Source of the DNA: Pseudoprevotella muciniphila
Lineage (GTDB): Bacteria; Bacteroidota; Bacteroidia; Bacteroidales; Bacteroidaceae
Assembly (NCBI RefSeq): GCF_003265305.2
Contig: NZ_CP033459.1
Span: 1,922,001-1,986,000 of the forward strand
Direction of reading: 5' to 3'
Length of the DNA stretch: 64,000 bases
Each line of letters opens with the position of its first letter. Within the stretch, counting starts at the first letter, position 1. Below are positions 49,837 to 58,202 of the stretch, piece after piece. The notes beneath the pieces are model-generated. The model had not been told where the DNA came from. It saw only the letters and a program-made list of their open reading frames with translations, and made no database searches. The translations under genes and the position numbers were made by a program.

Positions 49837-50514
49837 ATGGACAACATGGACAACATGGAAGAAAAGTTGGAAAAGACGGTTGAAGAACCCGTAGCAGAGG
49901 ATTTAGTCGTAACTGATGAATCTTTGTCGGAAAAGGAAGGAAAGAAAAAGAAGAAGAAAAAGCAAAAGGAACCAAGCCGACCATTGAACAAGAAGCGTGT
50001 ACTAACGTTTCTGTGTGTGGTGGGGTGCACGTTTGCACTCGTGGCACTCATAGGCTATATCTTCGTGCAGAAACTGGTCAGGGAGGAAGACAGTGCCGAC
50101 GATTATGACTTCAAGGAAGTGAAACTCGCCACACCGATTATCAACGAGCAGGTAGGCGAGGAGGACGACAACTGGTTCATGAATGCCCTCGACGAGACAG
50201 CCAAACCTGTAACGCAGAAGACAGAGGAGGCTGAGGCGGCTGCCAAGAAGGTGGAAACACAGACCAAACCAAAGACTGCAACGCCCGCAGCAACTGCTCC
50301 AAGTACAGCACCCACTGCCACTGCCGCACCCTCAGGCGAAGCCACAGACGCACCCGCTGCACCAAGCACTGCCGAACCATCGTCGGAAAGTGCGCCTGCA
50401 CAGGCACCGGCACCAAAACCGGAAAGCACCACACCGCCGCCTGCACCGAAGGAAACGCCAAGCGCTCCTGCAGCACCAGCACCAAAAGAGGCTGCACCGA
50501 AAGCAGGAGAATAG
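49837..50514 (+). CDS. Single-pass membrane protein with poly-Lys and Ala/Pro-rich segments
   Basis: 225 residues from ATG 49837, chosen because the -7 box lies just before; the open frame to 49702 runs through it. Cytoplasmic acidic N-terminus (residues 1-35), a basic stretch GKKKKKKKQKEPSRP, one membrane segment (VLTFLCVVGCTFALVALIGYIFV), an acidic region with NEQVGEEDDNWFMNALDE, and an Ala/Pro/Thr/Lys-rich tail of about 100 residues that could cross the periplasm or peptidoglycan, TonB-like in style but without a TonB domain. Function not recognised. Confidence 0.75.
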   Translation: MDNMDNMEEKLEKTVEEPVAEDLVVTDESLSEKEGKKKKKKKQKEPSRPLNKKRVLTFLCVVGCTFALVALIGYIFVQKLVREEDSADDYDFKEVKLATPIINEQVGEEDDNWFMNALDETAKPVTQKTEEAEAAAKKVETQTKPKTATPAATAPSTAPTATAAPSGEATDAPAAPSTAEPSSESAPAQAPAPKPESTTPPPAPKETPSAPAAPAPKEAAPKAGE

Positions 50515-50530
50515 CGAACGTATAGATATC

Positions 50531-50563
50531 AAAAAGGACCCTCTGACAGGGTCCTTTTTTTTT
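50531..50563. terminator. Terminator between convergent genes
   Basis: Stem AAAAAGGACCCT with AGGGTCCTTTTT, short loop CTGAC, nine T on the plus side and five A on the other; works in both directions in principle. Confidence 0.9.
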
Positions 50564-50579
50564 GACTTTGGCGACTTCG

Positions 50580-51611
50580 TCAAGTAAGTTGCGACTCTGT
50601 CGCAGCCACCAACTCCCGCGTGGATTCAAGCAACGCAAAGAGTTCTTCTACGGTCTCCGCCCTCAGGATGGCTATACGCTTCTGCCGGAAATTGGGGATG
50701 CCCTTGAAAAGCGGTGTGGCAGCAAGGTGCCGCCGTATGTGCAGTATGCCGCGATATTCGTCGATGCGCTCCACACTTTGCAGGATTTCCTCTTTCAGCA
50801 CATCGAGTTTCCAATCGGGCGAGAGCACTGGGTATTGGCTATTGATAAAGTTCTTCACATCGTGCACATCAGGGTGTAGCGCATCGTATATTTCCTTAAA
50901 AATCCAGGGTCTGCCGAATGTGGCACGACCTATCATCACGGCATCCACCCCAGTCTCGTCGAAAGCACGGATAGCCTGTTCTGCCGTGCAGATATCGCCA
51001 TTGCCTATGATGGGTATGTGCATGCGCGGGTTGTCCTTCACTGCTTTGATGAGCGACCAGTCTGCCTCGCCGGTGTACATCTGCGAGCGCGTCCTGCCGT
51101 GTATGGTAAGTGCTTGTATTCCTGTGTCTTGCAGTTGTTCGGCAAGGTCCACGATAATCTTGTTGTTATGGTCCCACCCGAGACGTGTCTTCGCCGTAAC
51201 GGGTATGTCAACCGCCTCTACCACGTTGCGCGCTATTTCGAGCATCAGGGGTATGTTTTGCAGAAGACCTGCACCTGCCCCCTTTCCTGCCACACGCTTC
51301 ACGGGGCAGCCAAAATTCATGTCGAGCACATCGGGGTGTGCCTGTTCCACTACAATCTGTGCAGCATCGCGCATGGCGATAGGATCTTTTCCATAGATTT
51401 GTATCGCCACAGGGCGTTCCTCGTCGCACACACGGAGTTTTGCCAACGAGGGCTTCACCATGCGCACGAGTGCATCGCTCGCCACAAATTCGCTATACAC
51501 CATTGCTGCTCCCATGCGGCGGCACAGCAGGCGGAAACCAATGTCGGAAACGTCCTCCATCGGAGCAAGCAAGAGAGGGCGGTCGCCAAGATCAATCTTC
51601 CCTATTTTCAT
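50580..51611 (-). CDS. dusB: tRNA-dihydrouridine synthase B
   Basis: 343 residues, TIM-barrel flavoprotein: LAPMEDVSDIGFRLLCRRMGA (FMN site), DVLDMNFGCPVKRVAGKGAGAGLL with the catalytic Cys, TAKTRLGWD, LTIHGRTRSQMYTG, PIIGNGDI, GVDAVMIGRATFGRPWIF. It reduces uridine in the tRNA D loop. Its start overlaps the end of the CPBP protease gene by 20 bases, so the two are co-transcribed. Confidence 0.93.
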   Translation of the reverse strand: MKIGKIDLGDRPLLLAPMEDVSDIGFRLLCRRMGAAMVYSEFVASDALVRMVKPSLAKLRVCDEERPVAIQIYGKDPIAMRDAAQIVVEQAHPDVLDMNFGCPVKRVAGKGAGAGLLQNIPLMLEIARNVVEAVDIPVTAKTRLGWDHNNKIIVDLAEQLQDTGIQALTIHGRTRSQMYTGEADWSLIKAVKDNPRMHIPIIGNGDICTAEQAIRAFDETGVDAVMIGRATFGRPWIFKEIYDALHPDVHDVKNFINSQYPVLSPDWKLDVLKEEILQSVERIDEYRGILHIRRHLAATPLFKGIPNFRQKRIAILRAETVEELFALLESTRELVAATESQLT

Positions 51612-52380
51612 CTGCTATACAGTAAGGATTCTTTAATTTTGACACACAAATCACTGCTGCAAGAAGCAAGGCTGCACTCATCGGTATCGTTAGCGCGTAT
51701 GATGCAGAAGTCATCGACTGCTCCATTTCTGGATAGTGTAGCGAGATCATCGCCAACGAATTATTGACGATATGCCCCACGATGCAAAAGAGGATGCTTC
51801 CTGTTTTAATGTATATGTAGCCGAGCAGAAGCCCGAAGATGAAAGCACTAATGCCCTGAAAGATATTGAGATGTACTATGGCAAACACGGTAGCCGACAC
51901 AATTACTGCTAAAACAGGTTTCACACCACTGGCACGCAGATTAGCAAGAATGCCATAACGGAAAGTCAGTTCTTCTGCGATAGGTCCCATGAAGCAGATT
52001 GCCACGATACACACAGCACTATTCTCCATCGCTTTGAACTGCGCTGATGTGCCACCATCCATATCGTTGATAGGCTCTAACATCATGCTTAATGCAAATG
52101 CCATCAACACCATTGAGATAATCGTAAGAAAAAGATTCCTTGCCGTCAATGCAGGTCTGACATTGGGCACCAAATTTCGATTCATCAACGTGATAAGCAG
52201 GGCGATAGTCAGGTTACTGAACAATAAAGAAAAACCTAAAACTTCTATGTTCTGTGGGGCATTCAAATCGATAGAAGCAAAGGATGCACCTTTCTGCACA
52301 GCCACATAAGCCATAGCAGAAATGAGCGCAATCATTTGCACTGCAAAAAATATAACGATGGCAAGTATAGACTTTTTCAC
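51592..52380 (-). CDS. CPBP-family intramembrane metalloprotease
   Basis: 262 residues with about eight membrane segments. The three motifs of the family are present: EELTFRYG (EExxxR), VFAIVHLNIFQG (FxxxH) and VGHIVNNSLAM (HxxxN/B). It belongs to the Rce1-like/ABI proteases; in bacteria they cut small membrane peptides or confer bacteriocin immunity. The substrate is unknown. It lies between ribF and dusB, overlapping dusB by 20 bases and two bases from ribF. Confidence 0.88.
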   Translation of the reverse strand: MKKSILAIVIFFAVQMIALISAMAYVAVQKGASFASIDLNAPQNIEVLGFSLLFSNLTIALLITLMNRNLVPNVRPALTARNLFLTIISMVLMAFALSMMLEPINDMDGGTSAQFKAMENSAVCIVAICFMGPIAEELTFRYGILANLRASGVKPVLAVIVSATVFAIVHLNIFQGISAFIFGLLLGYIYIKTGSILFCIVGHIVNNSLAMISLHYPEMEQSMTSASYALTIPMSAALLLAAVICVSKLKNPYCIADENRED

Positions 52381-52382
52381 GT

Positions 52383-53294
52383 TTAATATATGAATCTTTT
52401 TACTTCTCTGGCAACAGCAGCATCCTCCACTATTTGCTTTTTCAGTTCTTCAAGCGAGTCGAAGCGTTTCTCTCCACGCAAGCGTTTCAAGAACTCCACT
52501 TGCAAGATTTCGCCATAGATGTCGGCATTGAAATCAAGTATGAAAACTTCTATCGATCGGTCATTCCCATTAGCAAGTGTAGGGCGACGACCTATATTAA
52601 GCACTCCGCGATACGTTTTTTCTTTCCATATCACATCCACAGCGTATGCTCCATCTTGCGGAATCACTTTTCTGGAATCATTTGGGCGGAGGTTGGCTGT
52701 AGGGAACCCCATAGATCTGCCCACCTTATGACCTTCCACCACAGTGCCACACAGGCAATAGTGACGGTGAAGTAAGAGTTCTGCACACTCCACATCGCCT
52801 TCAGCAAGCAGCCTTCGAATGAACGATGAACTGATATTATCTGTGCCGCAGTAAAAAGGTTTTGCCAGCTCCACTTCGATTCCCACTTCTTGTCCCACCG
52901 CAAGATAGTGGTCAAAACCGTTCTCCGTGTCGCTACCAAAATGATGATCGTACCCAATGAGCAAGCAATCCACTCCAAGCGTTTTATGCAGAATGTCTGT
53001 CATAAATTCACGCGATGTCATTTTGGCAAATTCTTCGGTGAAATCAAGAATTTTTACCTCATCCACATGCGATGCTTTGAGTAGATCAATGCGCTCTTCA
53101 AGTGTAGTGAGCAGTTGTGGTTGATAGTCGTTATGGAGTGTTTGACGCGGATGCTCACGAAAGGTAACCGCCATTGTCTTCAGCCCACGCGCACTCGCCA
53201 CTACCCGCAACTGTTCTAAGAGGTAGCGGTGACCACAGTGCACACCATCGAAGAAGCCAATGGTAGCAGCATATCGTGAGTCGTTGATCTGCAT
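52383..53294 (-). CDS. ribF: Bifunctional riboflavin kinase/FAD synthetase
   Basis: 303 residues. N-terminal FAD synthetase (nucleotidyltransferase) domain: ATIGFFDGVHCGHRYLLEQL, IGYDHHFG; C-terminal riboflavin kinase domain from about residue 180: VVEGHKVGRSMGFPTANL and YRGVLNIGRRPT. It makes FMN then FAD from riboflavin. DusB, co-directional downstream, is a flavoprotein. Normal length. Confidence 0.94.
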   Translation of the reverse strand: MQINDSRYAATIGFFDGVHCGHRYLLEQLRVVASARGLKTMAVTFREHPRQTLHNDYQPQLLTTLEERIDLLKASHVDEVKILDFTEEFAKMTSREFMTDILHKTLGVDCLLIGYDHHFGSDTENGFDHYLAVGQEVGIEVELAKPFYCGTDNISSSFIRRLLAEGDVECAELLLHRHYCLCGTVVEGHKVGRSMGFPTANLRPNDSRKVIPQDGAYAVDVIWKEKTYRGVLNIGRRPTLANGNDRSIEVFILDFNADIYGEILQVEFLKRLRGEKRFDSLEELKKQIVEDAAVAREVKRFIY

Positions 53295-53310
53295 ATTGAA
53301 TTGGTTTTCT

Positions 53311-53946
53311 TTAGTTGTCTAAAAAATAGCCTTCGCTGTCGAAGTATTTGAACCATTCAGAATTCTTCGGTGCAAGGCGTGCCTGCATACCGCATTTCCT
53401 TGCCGCCTCGCAGTTTTGATCACTGTCATCAAAGAAGATAATGTCCTCCGCTGGGCAACCAATGGTTTGGATGACTCGCTGGAAAATTTCTGGTTCAGGC
53501 TTTTCGCAGTGCATCTCACAGGAAAGGAAGATGTGTTCGAAAAAGTCGTTCACACAGAGGTCCTTATAGAGGAAGAAACGGTTACGCGCCATGTTCCAGT
53601 GCACCTCGTTCGTGTTGCTCAACACGCTGACGTGGTAATGCTGCTTGATTTTCAACAACATTTCAAGACGTTCCTGAGGAACATCTACGAGGAACTTCTC
53701 CCACGCGCTGACAATGTCGGCATCGGTGAGGTTTAATCCCGAAAGGTGGCGCACCTCCTCGCAAAATTCGGCTATCGTTGCCTCACCGCGTTCTATCTTC
53801 GAGAGTATGCCACTTTGTGCATACATTCCGATGTAGGGGCGCAACTGAAATCCGAGTGCCTCGAAAGCGGATATGCATCGCTCCAAATCGAGGTCAACGA
53901 GGACACCGCCAAAGTCGAAGAGCATAGTCTTGTCCCTCATGTTCAT
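53311..53946 (-). CDS. HAD-superfamily hydrolase
   Basis: 211 residues (or 209 from the second Met). HAD motif I is DFGGVLVDLD, motif II LSNTNEVH, motif III lysine in CEKPEPEIF, motif IV FFDDSDQN. The alpha-helical cap between motifs I and II marks subfamily IA (epoxide-hydrolase N-terminal-like, YihX-type). Probably a sugar or nucleotide phosphatase; substrate unknown. 16 bp upstream of ribF and co-directional. Confidence 0.85.
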   Translation of the reverse strand: MNMRDKTMLFDFGGVLVDLDLERCISAFEALGFQLRPYIGMYAQSGILSKIERGEATIAEFCEEVRHLSGLNLTDADIVSAWEKFLVDVPQERLEMLLKIKQHYHVSVLSNTNEVHWNMARNRFFLYKDLCVNDFFEHIFLSCEMHCEKPEPEIFQRVIQTIGCPAEDIIFFDDSDQNCEAARKCGMQARLAPKNSEWFKYFDSEGYFLDN

Positions 53947-53953
53947 AATCTGA

Positions 53954-55201
53954 CTATTGATGTTCTGTTTTTATTATTTTATAGAGTTTATCACTCGGTC
54001 GCACCTTGTCAGAAACTGGAATGGACACACTCTGCCCTTTCTGTGCAGTCTGCACAGGATGGTCATCGAAATAGATTTCTTTGGCTTCAAAATAGCGCGC
54101 TCCCACCGTTGGTCCCATCAGTAGCAATTTGTCGCCAACACTCACTTCTGCAGCCTCAATTTTGAACTCTCCTACCCCGAGACGAGAGAAAAACTTCACA
54201 CCGCGCCCCACATAGACTTTCTTCTCTGTGGCTTGCGAACCATACACCTTGCTCCACTCGCCAAGTCGCTGTCCAAGATAATAACCATCCCAAAAACCAC
54301 GATTGAACACGGTTTTAAGTCGTTCATTCCATGCCTCAACTTTTTCTTGCGAGAAAGTGCCATTGCAAACGGCTTCTATGGCTTCTTTGTAGCATGCCAC
54401 AACAGTGCTTACATATTCTGCAGAACGTGCACGACCTTCAATCTTGAACACACGTACACCTGCTACCATCATTTTATCGATAAAACCGATAGTTTTGAGG
54501 TCTTTCGGACTCATAATGTACTTATTGTCCACTTCGAGTTCGATGTCCGTCTCGCGGTCTTTCACAACGTATCCTCTGCGGCACACCTGCATACACGCTC
54601 CACGATTGGCGGAATGGCCCAGGTTGTCGAGCGAAAGGTAACACTTGCCGCTCACAGCCATGCATAATGCACCATGGCAGAACATTTCTATGCGTACGAG
54701 GTTGCCGGAGGGACCGCAAAGATGGTGGTCCACGATATAATCGTAAATGGTGCGTACCTGGTCGAGGTTCAGTTCACGGGCGAGCACTACAACGTCGGCA
54801 AACTGGGCATAGAAGCGGAGGGCGTCCACGTTCGATATGTTCAACTGAGTGCTGAGGTGCACCTCCTGTCCTATCTCGCGGCAGTAGAGCAACACAGACA
54901 CATCGGCTGCTATGACGGCAGAAATGCCGGCGGCTTTTGCAGCATCGCATATAAGGTGCATCTGTTCGAGTTCCTCACCATATATGATGGTGTTCACCGT
55001 GAGGTAGGTCTTGACCCCTCTCTCCTTGCATTTATTGGCAATATCGTGCAGGTCGTTCAGCGTGAAATGGTTGGCAGAGTGGGCACGCATGTTGAGTTGC
55101 TCAATGCCGAAATAAACGGAATCGGCACCGGCATCAAGGGCGGCAACAAGCGACTCGCGAGATCCCACGGGCGCCATGATTTCAAAGTCGTTCAGTTTCA
55201 T
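53954..55201 (-). CDS. U32-family peptidase-like protein (tRNA hydroxylation type)
   Basis: 415 residues from ATG 55201. MAPVGSRESLVAALDAGADSVYFGI, LSTQLNISN, the U32 block EMFCHGALCMAVSGKCYLS with four Cys (CHGALC...C, NRGACMQVCR) that bind an iron-sulfur cluster, and KIEGRARS are hallmarks. Related proteins (TrhP/RlhA/YegQ group) install hydroxyl groups on tRNA or rRNA together with a prephenate source rather than cutting proteins. The -7 box ends seven bases from the start codon. Confidence 0.88.
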   Translation of the reverse strand: MKLNDFEIMAPVGSRESLVAALDAGADSVYFGIEQLNMRAHSANHFTLNDLHDIANKCKERGVKTYLTVNTIIYGEELEQMHLICDAAKAAGISAVIAADVSVLLYCREIGQEVHLSTQLNISNVDALRFYAQFADVVVLARELNLDQVRTIYDYIVDHHLCGPSGNLVRIEMFCHGALCMAVSGKCYLSLDNLGHSANRGACMQVCRRGYVVKDRETDIELEVDNKYIMSPKDLKTIGFIDKMMVAGVRVFKIEGRARSAEYVSTVVACYKEAIEAVCNGTFSQEKVEAWNERLKTVFNRGFWDGYYLGQRLGEWSKVYGSQATEKKVYVGRGVKFFSRLGVGEFKIEAAEVSVGDKLLLMGPTVGARYFEAKEIYFDDHPVQTAQKGQSVSIPVSDKVRPSDKLYKIIKTEHQ

Positions 55202-55207
55202 CGGGTG

Positions 55208-55215
55208 CAAAGTTA
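55208..55215 (-). promoter_or_regulatory. -7 box of the U32 gene abutting the start codon
   Basis: On the minus strand TAACTTTG followed by CACCCG and ATG 55201; the predicted RNA start is at or within two bases of the ATG. Confidence 0.6.
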
Positions 55216-55279
55216 CTCTTTTTTCGGCTAATTATCCGCCATGCAAGCTTTTACTGACCATTTATATAAAAAAGTTTAT

Positions 55280-55287
55280 TAACTTTG
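55280..55287 (+). promoter_or_regulatory. -7 box of the zinc-ribbon/SH3 gene
   Basis: TAACTTTG, 33 bp before ATG 55321, divergent to the U32 promoter. Confidence 0.65.
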
Positions 55288-55320
55288 CAAGATAAATACG
55301 CTAACATAACGTTTGCAATT

Positions 55321-55932
55321 ATGGCTGAAATATTTTGCACCCGATGCGGCACACGCATGCCGGACGGAGTTTCTGAATGCCCGTCTTGCCATAACCCTAT
55401 ACAACATTACGGCACGGGAGGACCACAACAGGCGGCAAATCCTGCACCGCATGCCGCATATCAAAACAGGTATGGGCAGGCGCCTGTACCGCCTGGCAAT
55501 GGTAATCACGGAAACAAGAATTTGCTGATAATAATCATCGTTGCGTTGATCGCCGTAACGATATTGCTTGCCGTTTTAGTCTTGCAACGTTGCTCAGGAA
55601 GCGAGAATCCACCCGCTGTACCTGCCGACACATCTGCCACTGCCGCCAAAGCGAACAAACCCGACACTGTCGTGAAGGAAGTCGTCGTAGTCAAAGAAAC
55701 GGCAGAACGCGTGGAGGTACCAACTGCCCCACTGCAGTCAGGCACTATACAAGCCTACGACGGATTTCTCAACATACGAAGCCGCCCAAGCGCAAGAAGC
55801 AGGATAGTGGATGTGTACTACAACGGCAACACCATCTATTACAGGCGCAACGGCGGAAGCAGTTGGGTGAAAGTGTATGACAGTACGGGAACCAGAATGA
55901 TTGGCTATGCCAACAGTAACTATATCTATTAA
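55321..55932 (+). CDS. Zinc-ribbon, membrane, SH3-domain protein
   Basis: 203 residues from ATG 55321. A cytoplasmic zinc ribbon (CTRCGTRMPDGVSECPSCHNP), a Gly/Pro/Asn-rich linker, one membrane segment (LLIIIIVALIAVTILLAVLVL, about 65-86), then a periplasmic part with a C-terminal bacterial SH3 domain (GFLNIRSRPSARSRIVDVYY ... YANSNYIY). Such proteins may sense the cell wall and signal inward, but no partner is nearby. The start before MAEIFC is fixed by the promoter position. Confidence 0.8.
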   Translation: MAEIFCTRCGTRMPDGVSECPSCHNPIQHYGTGGPQQAANPAPHAAYQNRYGQAPVPPGNGNHGNKNLLIIIIVALIAVTILLAVLVLQRCSGSENPPAVPADTSATAAKANKPDTVVKEVVVVKETAERVEVPTAPLQSGTIQAYDGFLNIRSRPSARSRIVDVYYNGNTIYYRRNGGSSWVKVYDSTGTRMIGYANSNYIY

Positions 55933-55940
55933 ATTTATCT

Positions 55941-56262
55941 TTCTGAAGTTATCACTACGCCCGGAGTTATCGGAGTTAAAGAAGTTAAAGACGATACGTT
56001 GGACCGAAAAATAATATCAGCATAATGATAATTAAGAAGTTAAACGAAGTTAGAGAAGTTAGAGAAGTTAGAGAAGTTAGAGAAGTTAGAGAAGTTAACG
56101 ACGATACCTTAGACCGATAAATAACAAAAGAAAGAAAAACATCAGCATTAGGTAATGTCGTTAACTTCGAGCGTAGCGATAACTTCAATAACTTCGCTAA
56201 CTTCAAAGAGAAAGAGGTAATGTCGTTAACTTCAAGCAAACGAAACTTGCGAAACTTGAATA
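55941..56262. repeat. GAAGTTA/TAACTTC intergenic element, copy 3 (largest)
   Basis: Starts TTCTGAAGTTATC, has five exact GAAGTTAGA units at 56046-56090 with flanking variants, an internal duplication GACGATACSTTRGACCGA (55989 and 56099), reverse units TAACTTCAA and TAACTTCGC around 56180-56206, and the tail ACTTGCGAAACTTGAATAA. It fills the whole 365-bp gap; no gene or promoter is clear in it. Confidence 0.75.
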
Positions 56263-56297
56263 AATAACATGCAATAAAACACTATAAACTAAAACCT

Positions 56298-57098
56298 ATG
56301 AAACTGAAAACGTTGACAATATGTTCCTTGCTGCTGGCTTCTGTCACCATGAATGCTTCATGCGAGGATAGGGCAAATAATACAACGACAAAAGATTCTA
56401 CAGAAGTTGCAGAGGACAATAACTCCGAAAATGCCGATGAATTCGTGAAAAAATGGAAAGCAGGCACCATCGTTTCGGAAGCACAGGTGAAAGCCGTCGG
56501 CATAGACAACTGCTTCAAGGCTGAAGAAATAAGCGATGCCGTCTTCGCACGAATGAAAGGCAAGTCGTATAAGGAAGGGTGCCCCATACCGCTCAGCGAT
56601 CTGCGCTACCTGAAGGTGCTCCACCGCAACAAGGACGGCAAGATACAACTCGGCGAGATGGTGTGCAATCGCATCATAGCAAATAAGTTGCTCCGCATCT
56701 TCCGCAAACTCTACGACATTGGCTACAAAATTGAGCGCATGGTGCTGATTGACGATTATGATGCTGTGGACGAAAAGTCGATGACTGCAAACAACTCTTC
56801 CTGTTTCTGCTATCGCAACGTGTCCGGCACCACTACCATCTCCAAGCATGGTCGCGGCCTCGCAGTAGATATCAACACACTATATAACCCTTACGTGAAA
56901 GTGCGCAACGGCAAAACACTCGTTGAGCCTGCTGCAGGCAGACCATACATCAACAACCGCGACAAGCGTACAGACATCCCATTCAAAATAGACCGTAACG
57001 ATTTGGCTTACAAGGTCTTCACTGCTGAAGGCTTCACATGGGGTGGCAATTGGAACTCTGTAAAAGATTATCAACACTTTGAATACGACCCGAAATGA
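56298..57098 (+). CDS. M15-family peptidoglycan peptidase-like lipoprotein
   Basis: 266 residues. Lipoprotein-like N-terminus ending NASC followed by acidic ED. The C-terminal half has the LAS/M15 zinc site: SKHGRGLAVDINTLYNP (His and Asp) and GGNWNSVKDYQHFEY (Asp and His), as in D-Ala-D-Ala carboxypeptidase VanY-like and L-Ala-D-Glu peptidases. Likely trims peptidoglycan in the periplasm. The ATGA overlap with the next gene couples it to the cupin. Confidence 0.85.
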   Translation: MKLKTLTICSLLLASVTMNASCEDRANNTTTKDSTEVAEDNNSENADEFVKKWKAGTIVSEAQVKAVGIDNCFKAEEISDAVFARMKGKSYKEGCPIPLSDLRYLKVLHRNKDGKIQLGEMVCNRIIANKLLRIFRKLYDIGYKIERMVLIDDYDAVDEKSMTANNSSCFCYRNVSGTTTISKHGRGLAVDINTLYNPYVKVRNGKTLVEPAAGRPYINNRDKRTDIPFKIDRNDLAYKVFTAEGFTWGGNWNSVKDYQHFEYDPK

Positions 57099-57568
57099 AA
57101 AAGAAACTGACTTTTTTGCTGGCAGTCTGCTTAGTCATAAGCAGCGCGAGCCTGTTGAACAGTTGCAAGACAGTAAATGCCGGTAGCGCAACTCGTCCAC
57201 ACCGGCAGGTGGAAACCGCCGAACTGATACGTACCAGTCAGAGTTGGGATGGGGTAGAACTGCCCGACTATCTGCAGGGACGACCCGAACTGGTGGCGGT
57301 GAAGTACGTGATTCCAGCCGGTAGCAAACTGGGCTGGCACCATCATCCCGTGATGAACTATGGCATTCTGGTGCAGGGCGAACTGACCATCATCGGCCTG
57401 GATGGCAAAACAAAGGTGGTGCACGAGGGAGAAACCGTTGTTGAAATGGTGAATACCATACACCATGGCGAAAACCTTGGCAAGAAGGACGTCATCCTCT
57501 ATATGTTCTACCTCTCGAAGGATGGAATGCCGCTCGCCGTGCAGCATCCCGAAATACCAATGAAATAA
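57095..57568 (+). CDS. Secreted cupin-domain lipoprotein
   Basis: 157 residues. Lipoprotein signal MKKKLTFLLAVCLVISSASLLNSC, then one cupin domain: GSKLGWHHHPVMNYGILVQGEL (metal His cluster) and NTIHHGENLG. Small cupins of this kind bind a metal and an organic acid or sugar; substrate unknown. Overlaps the M15 gene by four bases and lies 21 bp before the CMD gene, giving a three-gene operon. Confidence 0.85.
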   Translation: MKKKLTFLLAVCLVISSASLLNSCKTVNAGSATRPHRQVETAELIRTSQSWDGVELPDYLQGRPELVAVKYVIPAGSKLGWHHHPVMNYGILVQGELTIIGLDGKTKVVHEGETVVEMVNTIHHGENLGKKDVILYMFYLSKDGMPLAVQHPEIPMK

Positions 57569-57589
57569 ACGTCCCTCTATAATAGTTTT

Positions 57590-58189
57590 ATGACAATGAG
57601 TAAGCCAACGCAGGAACTGCCAGAGCGTATGTTGCTGCTTTGTGCCTGTGCCGCTTATGAGGCACGGGGTGATTTGGAAAAACTCGAAACAGCGATACCC
57701 CGTGCACTCGAAGCAGGGGTAACAGTCAATGAACTGAAAGATGCCTTCGCACAATTATATGCCTATACAGGCTTCCCGCGTTCGCTGAATGCATTGGGTG
57801 TGTTGGAGCGGGTGCTGACAGAGAAAAAAACACAAGGAACAGCGTACAAAGAGGGAAAACCTTTTACACGCCCTGCCGAATGGGATGACGCTGCATTGGC
57901 GCTGGAATCGGGAACAGAGATGCAGACGCGCGACGAGGGCGGTACACCGTGGAACTATACTTTTTGCCCGCAGGCAGACTACTACATGAAGTCGCATCTC
58001 TTTGGCGACATCTATGCCAGCGACCAACTCACTGCTGCTGAGCGAGAACTCGTTACAGTGGCAGCACTCAGTGCTATGGAGGGCGTGAAACCGCAGTTTG
58101 AAGGGCACAAAGAATGCGCAGTATTTATGGGTAACACCAAAGAACAAGTAGATACGCTGTGCAAATGGCTCGAAGAAAACGCGTTATAG
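57590..58189 (+). CDS. Carboxymuconolactone decarboxylase-family protein
   Basis: 199 residues. Two CMD-type helical regions: ERMLLLCACAAYEARGDLEKLE ... GVTVNELKDAFAQLYAYTGFPRSLNAL and ELVTVAALSAMEGVKPQFEGHKECA. The AhpD-like CxxC pair is not present, so it is not a peroxidase of that class; CMD proteins often pair with cupins, as here. Role in the M15-cupin-CMD operon is not clear. Confidence 0.83.
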   Translation: MTMSKPTQELPERMLLLCACAAYEARGDLEKLETAIPRALEAGVTVNELKDAFAQLYAYTGFPRSLNALGVLERVLTEKKTQGTAYKEGKPFTRPAEWDDAALALESGTEMQTRDEGGTPWNYTFCPQADYYMKSHLFGDIYASDQLTAAERELVTVAALSAMEGVKPQFEGHKECAVFMGNTKEQVDTLCKWLEENAL

Positions 58190-58202
58190 AACACCACTGA
58201 AA

